Shown: in pieces, positions 42,321 to 49,847 of the stretch
Layout of the letters: each line of letters starts with the position of its first letter
How positions within the stretch are numbered: position 1 is the first letter of the stretch
Origin: JBDOQU01 sp039839375
GTDB taxonomy: Bacteria > Pseudomonadota > Alphaproteobacteria > DSM-16000 > Inquilinaceae
Length of the DNA stretch: 64,000 bases
NCBI RefSeq assembly: GCF_039839375.1
Contig: NZ_JBDOQU010000019.1
Coordinates: forward strand, 18,220-82,219
Direction: 5' to 3'
Notes under the pieces: model-generated
The model's input: only the letters and a program-made list of their open reading frames with translations
Databases searched by the model: none
What the model was told of the DNA's origin: nothing
Translations under genes and position numbers: made by a program

Positions 42321-43305
42321 CGACGATCGCGACGCCGATCGGCGAGGGCGGCAGGCGACGGGGCCGGGCCAGATTCGGCTGCGGGGATGGAAGGATATCC
42401 TCAAGCGGACTTTCGGCCAGATCCTCTCCGATCGGGTTCTGGCCGTGGCGGCGGGCGTGACCTTCTTCGGGTTGCTCGCCATCTTCCCTGCGGTGACGGT
42501 GCTGGTGTCGATCTACGGCCTGTTCGCCAACGGCGCGGCGGTGGCGGATCATCTCAACGCTCTCGCCGGCGTGCTGCCGGCCGACGCCGTCAATCTGATG
42601 GGGGAGCAGATGCGGCGGATCGCCAGCCAGCCCCGGTCGTCGCTGGGCGTCGGATTCGTGGTCGGGCTGGCGCTGGCGCTCTGGAGCGCCAATGGCGGGA
42701 TGAAGGCGCTCTTCGACGCGCTGAACGTTGCCTATCGGGAGAAGGAGAAGCGGTCCTTCATCCGGCTCAACCTCATCACGCTGGGGTTTACCCTGTCGGC
42801 GATCCTGCTTCTGATCGTGCTGATCGGCGCGGTCGTGGTGCTGCCGGTCGTCCTGGCCTTCCTGCCCTTCGACAGGGCCGTCGACATGGCCATCAGGCTC
42901 GCTCGCTGGCCCGTCCTGCTTCTCGGTATGAGCTTCTGCCTTGGAATCCTCTATCGCTACGGCCCATCGCGCCAAAGGGCTCGGTGGCAATGGATCACGC
43001 CGGGCAGCATTGTCGCCGTCCTGGTCTGGCTTGTCGCCTCGATCGGCTTCTCCTGGTACGTCGCCAATTTCGGCTCATACAACGAAACCTACGGCTCGCT
43101 GGGAGCCGTGGTCGGGTTCATGATTTGGATGTGGATCTCCGTCGCGATCATCCTCATCGGCGCGGAGCTCAATGCCGAGAGCGAGCATCAGACACGGCGG
43201 GATTCGACGACCGGGCCGGAACGGCCGATGGGCGAGCGTGGTGCCGTGATGGCCGATACGCTGGGCGAGACCGCGAATGAAAAAGCCCCTCCGCCCGGCC
43301 GCTAG
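42313..43305 (+). CDS. YihY/BrkB-family inner-membrane protein
   Basis: A 330-residue YihY/UPF0761 (formerly virulence factor BrkB) membrane protein with six hydrophobic helices. Family landmarks are ILSDRVLAVAAGVTFFGLLA, LWSANGGMKALFDALNVAY and LYRYGPSRQRARWQW followed by TPGSIVAVLVW. I place the start at a GTG overlapping the DUF3618 stop by 8 bp; the longer frame lies inside that gene. The function of the family is unproven. It closes the four-gene stress operon. Confidence 0.85.
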   Translation: MPDDDRDADRRGRQATGPGQIRLRGWKDILKRTFGQILSDRVLAVAAGVTFFGLLAIFPAVTVLVSIYGLFANGAAVADHLNALAGVLPADAVNLMGEQMRRIASQPRSSLGVGFVVGLALALWSANGGMKALFDALNVAYREKEKRSFIRLNLITLGFTLSAILLLIVLIGAVVVLPVVLAFLPFDRAVDMAIRLARWPVLLLGMSFCLGILYRYGPSRQRARWQWITPGSIVAVLVWLVASIGFSWYVANFGSYNETYGSLGAVVGFMIWMWISVAIILIGAELNAESEHQTRRDSTTGPERPMGERGAVMADTLGETANEKAPPPGR

Positions 43306-43324
43306 AGCGGAGGACGAAGGGGCC
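43285..43324 (-). terminator. Intrinsic terminator of the TRAP binding-protein gene
   Basis: CCTCCGC (43288-43294) pairs with GCGGAGG (43307-43313). On the minus strand the stem is followed by GCTTTTTC (T-run at about 43284-43280). It overlaps the last codons of the convergent YihY gene. Confidence 0.6.
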
Positions 43325-43340
43325 GCTTCCGATTACCCTA

Positions 43341-44453
43341 TCAGAGGTAGTCGTAGTCCAGTTCGCGGGCCTGCATGTAGCCCTGCTCGGAAAGCTTGTT
43401 GTACTCCATCAGCGTGTTGCGCGCGGTGATGAAGCTGTCCACGACCTTCTTGGTCAGTTCGTCTCCGGAATCGCGGACCTCCGCCAGCACCTGGCCGGCG
43501 GCGTTGCCCGCGGCGATGATGATCTCGTCGGAGAAACGGCGGACGGTGACGCCGTGCTCCTCGACCAGGGTCTTCAGCGCGGCCGGGTTCCGGGCGTTGA
43601 ACTCCGCCATCGTCTGCTCGTAGTCGGCCTGGCAGGCGTACTCCACGATCTTCTGGAGGTCGGTCGGCAGTTCCTCGTATATCGCCTTGTTGACCACGCA
43701 TTCGGTGGCCAGGCCCGGCTCGTTGAAGCTGGGCCAGTAGTAGTTCTTGGCGACCTGGAAGAAGCCCAGCGCCAGGTCGTTATAGGGGCCGACGAACTCC
43801 GCGGCGTCCAGCGCGCCGGACTGCAGCGCGGGGAAGATCTCGCCGCCCGGCAGGTTGACCACGGTGATGCCCAGCGCCTTCCACACGTCGCCGCCAAGGC
43901 CCGGGGTGCGGAACTTCAGGCCGTTCAGGTCGGCGACCGTGTTGACCTCGTTCCGGAACCAGCCGCCGGCCTGCACGCCGGTCTGGCCGGACAGGAAGCC
44001 CTTGACGCCGAACTGGCCATAGACCTCGTCCCAGACTTCCTGGCCACCCAGATAGCGCATCCAGGCGCTGATCTCCGTGGCGGTCATGCCGAAGGGCACG
44101 CCGGTGAAGAAGTTCAGTGCGCGGGACTTGTTCTGCCAGTAATAGGCCGCGCCGTGCAGCATGTCGGCGGTGCCGCTGATGACCGCGTCGATCGATTCGA
44201 ACGCCGGGACCATCTCGCCCGCCGCATAGACGCGGATGGTCAGCCGGCCGCCGGACATCTCGGTGATCTTGGTGGCGATGCGCTCCGCGCTGACGCCCAG
44301 GCCGGGGAAGTTCTTCGGCCAGGTCGTGACCATCCGCCACTCGATATTGCCCTGGGCTATGGCCGGCTTGGGGAAGCTGGATGCGCCGGCGGCGGTGGCG
44401 GCGATGCCGCCCAGCGCGGCGCCCTTCAGAAACTTGCGACGTTCAACGGCCAA
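43341..44453 (-). CDS. TRAP transporter substrate-binding protein (DctP-like), TAT-exported
   Basis: A 370-residue periplasmic binding protein. The signal RRKFLKGAALGG has a twin-arginine motif and AIAQ as the likely cleavage site near residue 34. The mature part has WPKNFPGLGVSAERIA and GAAYYWQNKSRALNF, typical of the alpha-keto-acid/mannonate-type DctP subgroup, and ends with long helices. No DctQ or DctM membrane partner is in the window, so its transporter is elsewhere or it is an orphan. It is a single-gene unit with its own terminator. Confidence 0.9.
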   Translation of the reverse strand: MAVERRKFLKGAALGGIAATAAGASSFPKPAIAQGNIEWRMVTTWPKNFPGLGVSAERIATKITEMSGGRLTIRVYAAGEMVPAFESIDAVISGTADMLHGAAYYWQNKSRALNFFTGVPFGMTATEISAWMRYLGGQEVWDEVYGQFGVKGFLSGQTGVQAGGWFRNEVNTVADLNGLKFRTPGLGGDVWKALGITVVNLPGGEIFPALQSGALDAAEFVGPYNDLALGFFQVAKNYYWPSFNEPGLATECVVNKAIYEELPTDLQKIVEYACQADYEQTMAEFNARNPAALKTLVEEHGVTVRRFSDEIIIAAGNAAGQVLAEVRDSGDELTKKVVDSFITARNTLMEYNKLSEQGYMQARELDYDYL

Positions 44454-44632
44454 TTAACGATCCTCCCTGCGGGTATATAAGGCGGGCGGCCCTCTGATGT
44501 CCCGCTTCGCCTGATTGGATTGAAAGCTCCGCCTGTCCCGTCTCGTCGGGGTCCGGCAGACTTCGGGATTTCTTATACAGACGGAGGAAGGGAAAGCAAC
44601 GACAAGGGACTGATCGTGCGGCGGAAATTGCG

Positions 44633-45376
44633 CTAACCGGCATCCTCGCTGGGCGAAAGTGTCCGCCAGCCTTTGGCCGTCAGCGCCTCCAGGGGCCGGA
44701 ACCGCGCCTTGTAGGCCATCTTGCGGCTCTCCCCGATCCAGTAGCCCAGATAGACATGGGCCAGCCCCTTCTCCCGCGCCCGCTCCGCCAGCGCCAGGAT
44801 CATGAAGGTGCCGGTCCCGCGTTCGGGGGAGGCCGGGTCGAAGAAGCTGTAGATCGCGGAATAGCCGTCATCCAGCCGGTCGACCAGGATAGCCCCTTCC
44901 AGCCCGCCGTCGTCCCGCCGGAATTCCAGCAGGATGGCGGCGGCCGCGCCTTCCTCGATCATGGTGGCGAAATCCGCGGCGGTCATCCGGGCCATGTCGC
45001 TGTCGGCGTGGCGCGATTGCTCATAGGCCAGGAACAGCCGGTAGAGCTCCTCCGTCGCCCGCGCCGGGCGCTCGATCACGGCAAGGTCGCCATTGGCGGC
45101 GATGCAGCGCCGCATGGAGCGGGAAGGGGAGAACCGTTCGACGGGGATCCGCACCGGAACGCAGGCGTCGCAGCCGGAGCAGACGGGCCGGTACAGCACG
45201 TCGTGGCTGCGCCGGAACCCGGCCCGCGTCAGCAGGGAGTTGAGCGCCGCCGCATCGTCCCCCGCCAGCCGCGTGAACAGCTTCCGCTCCACCCGGTCCG
45301 ACAGGTAGGGGCAGGGCATGGGGGCCGACCGGTGAAACTGGTGAAGGCCGGCGGCGGTGGATTTGATGACGGACAT
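44633..45376 (-). CDS. bpt: Aspartate/glutamate leucyltransferase (Bpt)
   Basis: A 247-residue aminoacyl-tRNA-protein transferase that adds leucine to N-terminal Asp or Glu and so marks proteins for ClpS/ClpAP degradation. The N-terminal Cys-rich domain (CPYLSDRVERKLF, then PVCSGCDACVPVR) and the C-terminal acyltransferase-like domain (YSFFDPASPERGTGTFMI, YLGYWIGESRKMAYKARF) are both complete. It is monocistronic as far as I can see, between the TRAP gene and motB. Confidence 0.93.
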   Translation of the reverse strand: MSVIKSTAAGLHQFHRSAPMPCPYLSDRVERKLFTRLAGDDAAALNSLLTRAGFRRSHDVLYRPVCSGCDACVPVRIPVERFSPSRSMRRCIAANGDLAVIERPARATEELYRLFLAYEQSRHADSDMARMTAADFATMIEEGAAAAILLEFRRDDGGLEGAILVDRLDDGYSAIYSFFDPASPERGTGTFMILALAERAREKGLAHVYLGYWIGESRKMAYKARFRPLEALTAKGWRTLSPSEDAG

Positions 45377-45472
45377 GACGCCCGCATCATGTAACGGCTT
45401 TCCCGCCTTGTCAGCAGTCCGCTGTCAGCGCCGGATGCCGACCGACACCGATCTGGGGATTTCAGGGGCTCG

Positions 45473-46513
45473 TCAGTCGACCGCCGAAGCGCGCTTCTGG
45501 AGCGGTTCGATGATTCCCGCCGCGCCCGCCGGCAGCGGCGCTTCGCGCAGCAGGACGATGGAGATGCGCCGGTTCTGCGGGCTTTCCGGGGCGTCGGGGA
45601 ACAGATGGTCGGTGTCCGCCTTGCCGACGACGGTCGAGATCCTGTCCTCCCCCACGCCGGCGTCGATCAGCGCGCGGCGGCTGGAATTCGCCCGGTCGGT
45701 GGACAGCTCCCAATTGTCGTAGGCCGCGCCGTCGCTGTAGGGGGTGCTGTCGGTATGGCCGGCGATCGACAGCTTCTGGGGCAGCTGATCGATCGCCTGG
45801 GCGACCAGCCCGATGAGTTGCCGCGTGCGGTCGAACATCTGGGCGCTGCCGATCGGGAACATGGAGTAGCGCTCCTGGTCCACGATCTGGATACGCAGGC
45901 CCTCGGGCGTCTGGTCGATGATCAGGTTCTGGGCCAGCGGGGCCAGTTCGGGGATCGACTGGATCGCCTGCTGCAACTCCTCCGCCACCGCTTCGAACTG
46001 CGCCTGCTCGTGGGCGGCGAGCGCCTGTTGAGCCTGCTCAAGCTCCGTCTCGGTGAACTGGGCGGAATTCAGCGGCTCGCCGTCGGCATCCATGCCGCCC
46101 TCATTCTCCCGCCGTTCGCCGCTGGCGGCGGCGTCGGTGAACTCGTAGGACGCGCCCTCGTCGATGGTGCGGCTGTCCGCCACCGGCTCGGGCCGGCCCG
46201 GCAGGCTCTGGTCGAGGCTGAAGCGGGAGGAGGGGGAGGTGAGGGCGCCGGGGCTGGCGACCGTGGTGCCGCCCAGCACGCCGCCCGCGCCGCTGGTCGT
46301 CTGCGCGATGTTGGCCGGGTCGAAATAGTCCGCGATACCGTCCTTCTGCTCGTCCGTCGTGACGTTCAGCAGCCACAGCAGAAGGAAGAACGCCATCATC
46401 GCCGTCACGAAATCGGCATAGGCGACCTTCCACGCGCCGCCATGATGATGGCCGTGGGCGGCCTTCCTCTTCTTCTTGATGATGATGATCGGCTGGTCGT
46501 TCGTAACGGCCAC
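45473..46513 (-). CDS. motB: Flagellar motor stator protein MotB
   Basis: A 346-residue stator subunit. After a His/Lys-rich N-terminus (KKKRKAAHGHHHGG) comes the single membrane helix WKVAYADFVTAMMAFFLLL, with the proton-binding Asp34. A long linker (about 70-200) follows, then the OmpA-like peptidoglycan-binding domain, with AGHTDSTPYSDGAAYDNWEL and RANSSRRALIDAG. It follows motA by 42 bp. No other flagellar genes are in the window. Confidence 0.95.
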   Translation of the reverse strand: MAVTNDQPIIIIKKKRKAAHGHHHGGAWKVAYADFVTAMMAFFLLLWLLNVTTDEQKDGIADYFDPANIAQTTSGAGGVLGGTTVASPGALTSPSSRFSLDQSLPGRPEPVADSRTIDEGASYEFTDAAASGERRENEGGMDADGEPLNSAQFTETELEQAQQALAAHEQAQFEAVAEELQQAIQSIPELAPLAQNLIIDQTPEGLRIQIVDQERYSMFPIGSAQMFDRTRQLIGLVAQAIDQLPQKLSIAGHTDSTPYSDGAAYDNWELSTDRANSSRRALIDAGVGEDRISTVVGKADTDHLFPDAPESPQNRRISIVLLREAPLPAGAAGIIEPLQKRASAVD

Positions 46514-46555
46514 GGCTCTGGAACTCCTGTCCGACGGCTATCGGCTGTTGGGCGG

Positions 46556-47419
46556 CTATTGGGCGGCGGGCAGCGCGCCCGTCGTCTCTTCGACCTCGTA
46601 GAAATCCGGACGCTCGTCGGAGAACAGCATCTTCCGCGCGAACTCCACCGACACGGCGGGCGCGTAGCCGTGCAGATGGGCCAGCAGGCCGGCCTTCATG
46701 CACTGGAAGTACTTGTTCTCCGAATCGTACATCGCCTTGAGGTTGTTGGCGATCGGGCCGACGAAGCCGTAGGCCAGCCAGACGCCAAGAAACGTGCCGA
46801 CCAGCGCGCCGCCGATCAGCCTGCCCAGCACTTCCGGCGGCTCCGTGATCGAGCCCATCGTCTTGATGACGCCCAGCACGGCCGCGACGATCCCCAGCGC
46901 CGGCAGCGTGTCGGCCACCGTCTGGAAGGCGTTGGCGACCTGGTAGCTCTCGGCGTGATGGGTTTCGATCTCCTCGTCCATCAGCGCTTCCAGCGTGTGC
47001 GGGTCCTCGGTCCCCAGCGACATCAGTCGCAGATAGTCGCGCAGGAACGTCATCGCGTGATGGTTCTTGTAGACGTTGGGGAACTGCTGGAAGAGGCTGC
47101 TTTCCTCCGGCCGCTCGATATGCTGCTCCAGCGCCAGCATGCCCTTCGTCTTCGCCAGCTTGAAGATCATGTAGAGCAGGCTGAGAAGCTCCAGGTAATC
47201 CTGCTTCTTGTAGCGCTTGCCCGTGAACGCCTGGCCCAGGGCCGCACCGGTCTTCTTCAGCACCGGCGCGGGATTGGCCAGGATATAGCCGCCCAGCGCC
47301 GCGCCGCAGATGATGACCACCTCGAAAGGCTGCCATAGCACGGAAAGGTGGCCGCCCATCGCGGCGTAGCCGCCGAAGGTGCAGAGGACCACGGTTATGG
47401 AGCCGGCGATGAACAGCAT
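46556..47419 (-). CDS. motA: Flagellar motor stator protein MotA
   Basis: A 287-residue MotA with four membrane helices (N-terminal pair within the first 55 residues and a second pair at about 170-225). Family landmarks are FEVVIICGAALGGYILANP and a cytoplasmic loop rich in charged residues, plus TVADTLPALGIVAAVLGVIKTM and GTFLGVWLAYGFVGP. With MotB it conducts ions that drive flagellar rotation. It is divergent to the flavin reductase gene. Confidence 0.95.
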   Translation of the reverse strand: MLFIAGSITVVLCTFGGYAAMGGHLSVLWQPFEVVIICGAALGGYILANPAPVLKKTGAALGQAFTGKRYKKQDYLELLSLLYMIFKLAKTKGMLALEQHIERPEESSLFQQFPNVYKNHHAMTFLRDYLRLMSLGTEDPHTLEALMDEEIETHHAESYQVANAFQTVADTLPALGIVAAVLGVIKTMGSITEPPEVLGRLIGGALVGTFLGVWLAYGFVGPIANNLKAMYDSENKYFQCMKAGLLAHLHGYAPAVSVEFARKMLFSDERPDFYEVEETTGALPAAQ

Positions 47420-47601
47420 GGACGGTTGCTACCTGCGGTGGCGTTCACGGGGGGCGTTGTCAGTCGATGGGAGAATCGACGATTTTCGTTAAGAACAGGT
47501 TTAAGGAGGCGGCCTCCAGGGGCATCGGGGCTTGCCAGAAACGGCTCCAGCCCGCATGTGTTGGCGGTCGCGCCTCAACCGCAGCCGGTCGCCCCTGTCG
47601 C

Positions 47602-48117
47602 ATGTCCCATCCCCACGCCCCAAGCTCTTCCGATCCCCTTGACCAGCGGGCGTTCCGTGACGCGATGGGCCGGTTCGTCACCGGCGTCGCGGTGGCGACC
47701 ACGATCGGCGCGGACGGCGTGCCGCTGGGCGTCACCATCAACTCCTTCACATCGGTCTCGCTCGACCCGCCGCTGGTGCTGTTCTGCCTGGAGCGGCGGG
47801 CGCGGAGCCTTCCCGCCTTCCTCGACGCCGGCTGTTTCGCGGTCAACCTGCTGGCCGCCGACCAGCGCTCGCTGTCGGTGCGTTTCGCGCGGGACGCGGC
47901 GGACTGGAAGGGCGTGGCCCATTCACGCTGGATGACCGGCGCGCCGGTGCTGGACGGCGTGGTGGCGGCCTGCGATTGCACCCTGGAAACCACCTTCGAC
48001 GGCGGCGACCACCTGATCCTGGTCGGCCGCGTCCACCGCATCGACGCCGCCCCGGACCGCGAGCCCCTGGTCTACCACCGCGGCCGCTACGCCCGAGTGG
48101 ACGCCCCGCTGTTCTGA
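47602..48117 (+). CDS. Flavin reductase-like (FMN-binding) protein
   Basis: A 171-residue protein of the flavin reductase-like domain family, which supplies reduced flavin to monooxygenases. It contains RDAMGRFVTGVAVATT (residues about 19-34), GVTINSFTSVSLDPPLVLFC and FAVNLLAADQRSLS, typical of HpaC-type enzymes. I chose the ATG at 47602, where homology begins; longer frames run into the gap after motA. No two-component monooxygenase is adjacent. A strong terminator follows. The last six codons recur about 380 bp downstream. Confidence 0.88.
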   Translation: MSHPHAPSSSDPLDQRAFRDAMGRFVTGVAVATTIGADGVPLGVTINSFTSVSLDPPLVLFCLERRARSLPAFLDAGCFAVNLLAADQRSLSVRFARDAADWKGVAHSRWMTGAPVLDGVVAACDCTLETTFDGGDHLILVGRVHRIDAAPDREPLVYHRGRYARVDAPLF

Positions 48118-48132
48118 GGCGGAAACCAACTC

Positions 48133-48170
48133 CCCCTCACCCTCCCGCTTCGCGGGTCCCTCCCTCTCCC
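48133..48170. repeat. Dispersed 38-bp repeat, copy 1
   Basis: Begins CCCCTCACCCTCCCG and ends CCCTCTCCC; an identical copy lies at 48512-48549. It contains the small hairpin CCCGCTTCGCGGG and overlaps the terminator of the flavin reductase gene. Such GC-rich elements are common in alphaproteobacterial gaps. Confidence 0.85.
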
Positions 48171-48191
48171 ATGAGGGGAGAGGGCTTTTTT
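48162..48191 (+). terminator. Intrinsic terminator of the flavin reductase gene
   Basis: CCCTCTCCC pairs with GGGAGAGGG across a 5-base loop and is followed by C and six T residues, 45 bp after the stop codon. Confidence 0.85.
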
Positions 48192-48478
48192 CCTGATGTC
48201 GGCTTTTGTGGGCTTTTGTCGGCTTTTCGTTCCCCACCACCGTCATGCCGGACCCCGATCCGGCATCCATGGGACGTCGATGACGGGCAGGGTCGGATCC
48301 AGGTCTTCGCCGCCGGCGCGGCGTCTCCGGCCTATGGATTCTGGCCTTCGCCAGAATGACCAATTGGGGTGGGGTTCGCTTTCCCAGCGTCATCATTTAA
48401 GGAGCGAGACTCCCATACAGGAATAATATCCTGTATCGATTGCGCTGTCACGCGATCTTCGCGGCGAGTTGCGCTCGC
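48192..48478. other. Gap without a gene, holding a dispersed hairpin repeat
   Basis: No convincing gene. 48240-48275 carries a hairpin-rich element (CATGCCGGACCCCGATCCGGCATCCATGG) of the kind that recurs near 59.58 kb and 63.5-63.7 kb. The 48390-48450 part is unusually AT-rich (GGAATAATATCCTGTATC) compared with the surroundings. Confidence 0.6.
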
Positions 48479-48499
48479 GTCGACGCGCCGCTGTTCTGA
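48479..48499 (+). pseudogene. Duplicated 3' end of the flavin reductase gene
   Basis: Six codons for VDAPLF plus TGA, then GGC, copy the end of the flavin reductase gene (48097-48117) with two base changes. The 38-bp repeat follows in both places (at 48133 and 48512), so a longer tandem duplication that later decayed or recombined is likely. Confidence 0.6.
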
Positions 48500-48511
48500 G
48501 GCTGCGGCCAG

Positions 48512-48549
48512 CCCCTCACCCTCCCGCTTCGCGGGTCCCTCCCTCTCCC
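48512..48549. repeat. Dispersed 38-bp repeat, copy 2
   Basis: Identical to 48133-48170. Here it runs on into a long inverted repeat (48541-48597). Confidence 0.85.
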
Positions 48550-48597
48550 CAAAGGGGCGAGGGTGAGTTGGTAGCCCTCGCCCCTTTGGGGAGAGGG
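48541..48597. repeat. 23-bp perfect inverted repeat, REP-like
   Basis: The arms 48541-48563 and 48575-48597 are perfect reverse complements, 11 bases apart; each arm also holds CCCCAAAGGGG or its mirror. Outer CCCCTCACCC (48512-48521) and GGGTGAGGGG (48600-48609) extend the symmetry. It lies 23 bp beyond the threonine ammonia-lyase stop and could act as a transcription terminator or mRNA 3' stabiliser. Confidence 0.85.
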
Positions 48598-48619
48598 TTG
48601 GGTGAGGGGTGGTTGGTTC

Positions 48620-49837
48620 TCAGCCGATCGCGCTCGCCGTCTCGGTGGGGAAGCCGTCCTCCTCCAGCGCGGCGATGATCTTCTCGACATGCGGGCGGTC
48701 CTTCGTCTCCACCATCACGTCCACGTCGATGCTCTTGACCGGCACCTCGAACATCAGCCGCTGGTGGTAGACCTCCACGATATTGCCGCCCTTGCGGCCG
48801 ATGATCGCCGCCAGCCGGCCCAGCGCGCCGGGCCGGTCGTCGATGCGGATGCGCAGCCGGACAAGCTGGCTGTCGCGCACCAGCCCGCGCATCAGGATGG
48901 AGGCGATCATGCGGGGGTCGATGTTGCCGCCGCAGATCACCACGCCCACATTGCGGCCGGCGAAGCGTTCGGGCGCGCTCAGCACGGCCGCGATTCCGGC
49001 CGCCCCGGCCCCTTCCGCCACGACCTTCTGGATCGTGATCAGCATGTGGACCGCGCGCTCCAGCGCCGTTTCGTCGACCAGCAGGATGTCGTCGACCAGG
49101 TCGCGGACGATCTCCCGCGTGATCAGCCCCGGCTTCTTCACCGCAATGCCTTCGGCCAGCGTCGAGCCGCCATAGCTGCCCGCCCGCCCGGCCAGCACGT
49201 CGTTCATCGAAGGATAGGCCGCCGCCTCCACGCCGGTGATGCGGATGCCCGGCTTCAAGGCCCTGGCCGCCACGGCGATGCCGGCGATCAGCCCGCCGCC
49301 GCCGATCGGCACCACCAGATCGTCAAGATCCGCCACCGCCGCCAGCATCTCCAGCGCGATCGTGCCCTGGCCGGCGATGATCGCGGGATCATCATAGGGA
49401 TGGATCAGCGTCAGGTCCTTCTCCGCCGCCAGTGCCTCGGCATGGGCCTGCGCCTCGCTCAGGCTCTCCCCCTCCAGCACCACCGTCGCGCCGTACCCTT
49501 CCGTCCGGGCGACCTTGGTGAAGGGCGTGATGCTAGGCATGACGATGGTCGCCGGGATGCCCAGCCGCGTCGCATGGTAGGCCACCCCCTGGGCATGGTT
49601 GCCGGCGGACATGGCGATGACGCCGCGCCGCCGCTCGTCGGGGTCAAGCTGCTTCAGCTTGTTCAGCGCCCCGCGATCCTTGAACGACCCGGTATGCTGC
49701 TGGTTCTCCAGCTTCAGATGAAGCCGGCAGCCCAACTCGGCGGAGAGAAGAGGGGCGGAGACGGTGGGCGTCGGCGGTATCTCTCCGGCCAGGCTGGCGG
49801 CTGCCACGCGGACGTCGTCCAGGGTGATCCGGGTCAT
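48620..49837 (-). CDS. Threonine ammonia-lyase with ACT domain
   Basis: A 405-residue PLP enzyme (fold type II) that deaminates threonine to 2-oxobutyrate. Lys53 in SFKDRGAL binds PLP, PIGGGGLIAGIA is the phosphate-binding glycine loop, and MSAGNHAQGVAYHA is the substrate segment. The C-terminal 80 residues form an ACT-type regulatory domain (RIRIDDRPGALGRLAAI). This layout is the single-ACT, TdcB/IlvA-like form. It is preceded by the penicillin acylase family gene with a 10-bp gap, so the two may be co-transcribed. Confidence 0.92.
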   Translation of the reverse strand: MTRITLDDVRVAAASLAGEIPPTPTVSAPLLSAELGCRLHLKLENQQHTGSFKDRGALNKLKQLDPDERRRGVIAMSAGNHAQGVAYHATRLGIPATIVMPSITPFTKVARTEGYGATVVLEGESLSEAQAHAEALAAEKDLTLIHPYDDPAIIAGQGTIALEMLAAVADLDDLVVPIGGGGLIAGIAVAARALKPGIRITGVEAAAYPSMNDVLAGRAGSYGGSTLAEGIAVKKPGLITREIVRDLVDDILLVDETALERAVHMLITIQKVVAEGAGAAGIAAVLSAPERFAGRNVGVVICGGNIDPRMIASILMRGLVRDSQLVRLRIRIDDRPGALGRLAAIIGRKGGNIVEVYHQRLMFEVPVKSIDVDVMVETKDRPHVEKIIAALEEDGFPTETASAIG

Positions 49838-49847
49838 CGGGCCGTCC

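Noticed and set aside
45605..47338. 577-codon open frame on the plus strand
   Set aside because: It is antisense to motB and motA, which are clearly real.
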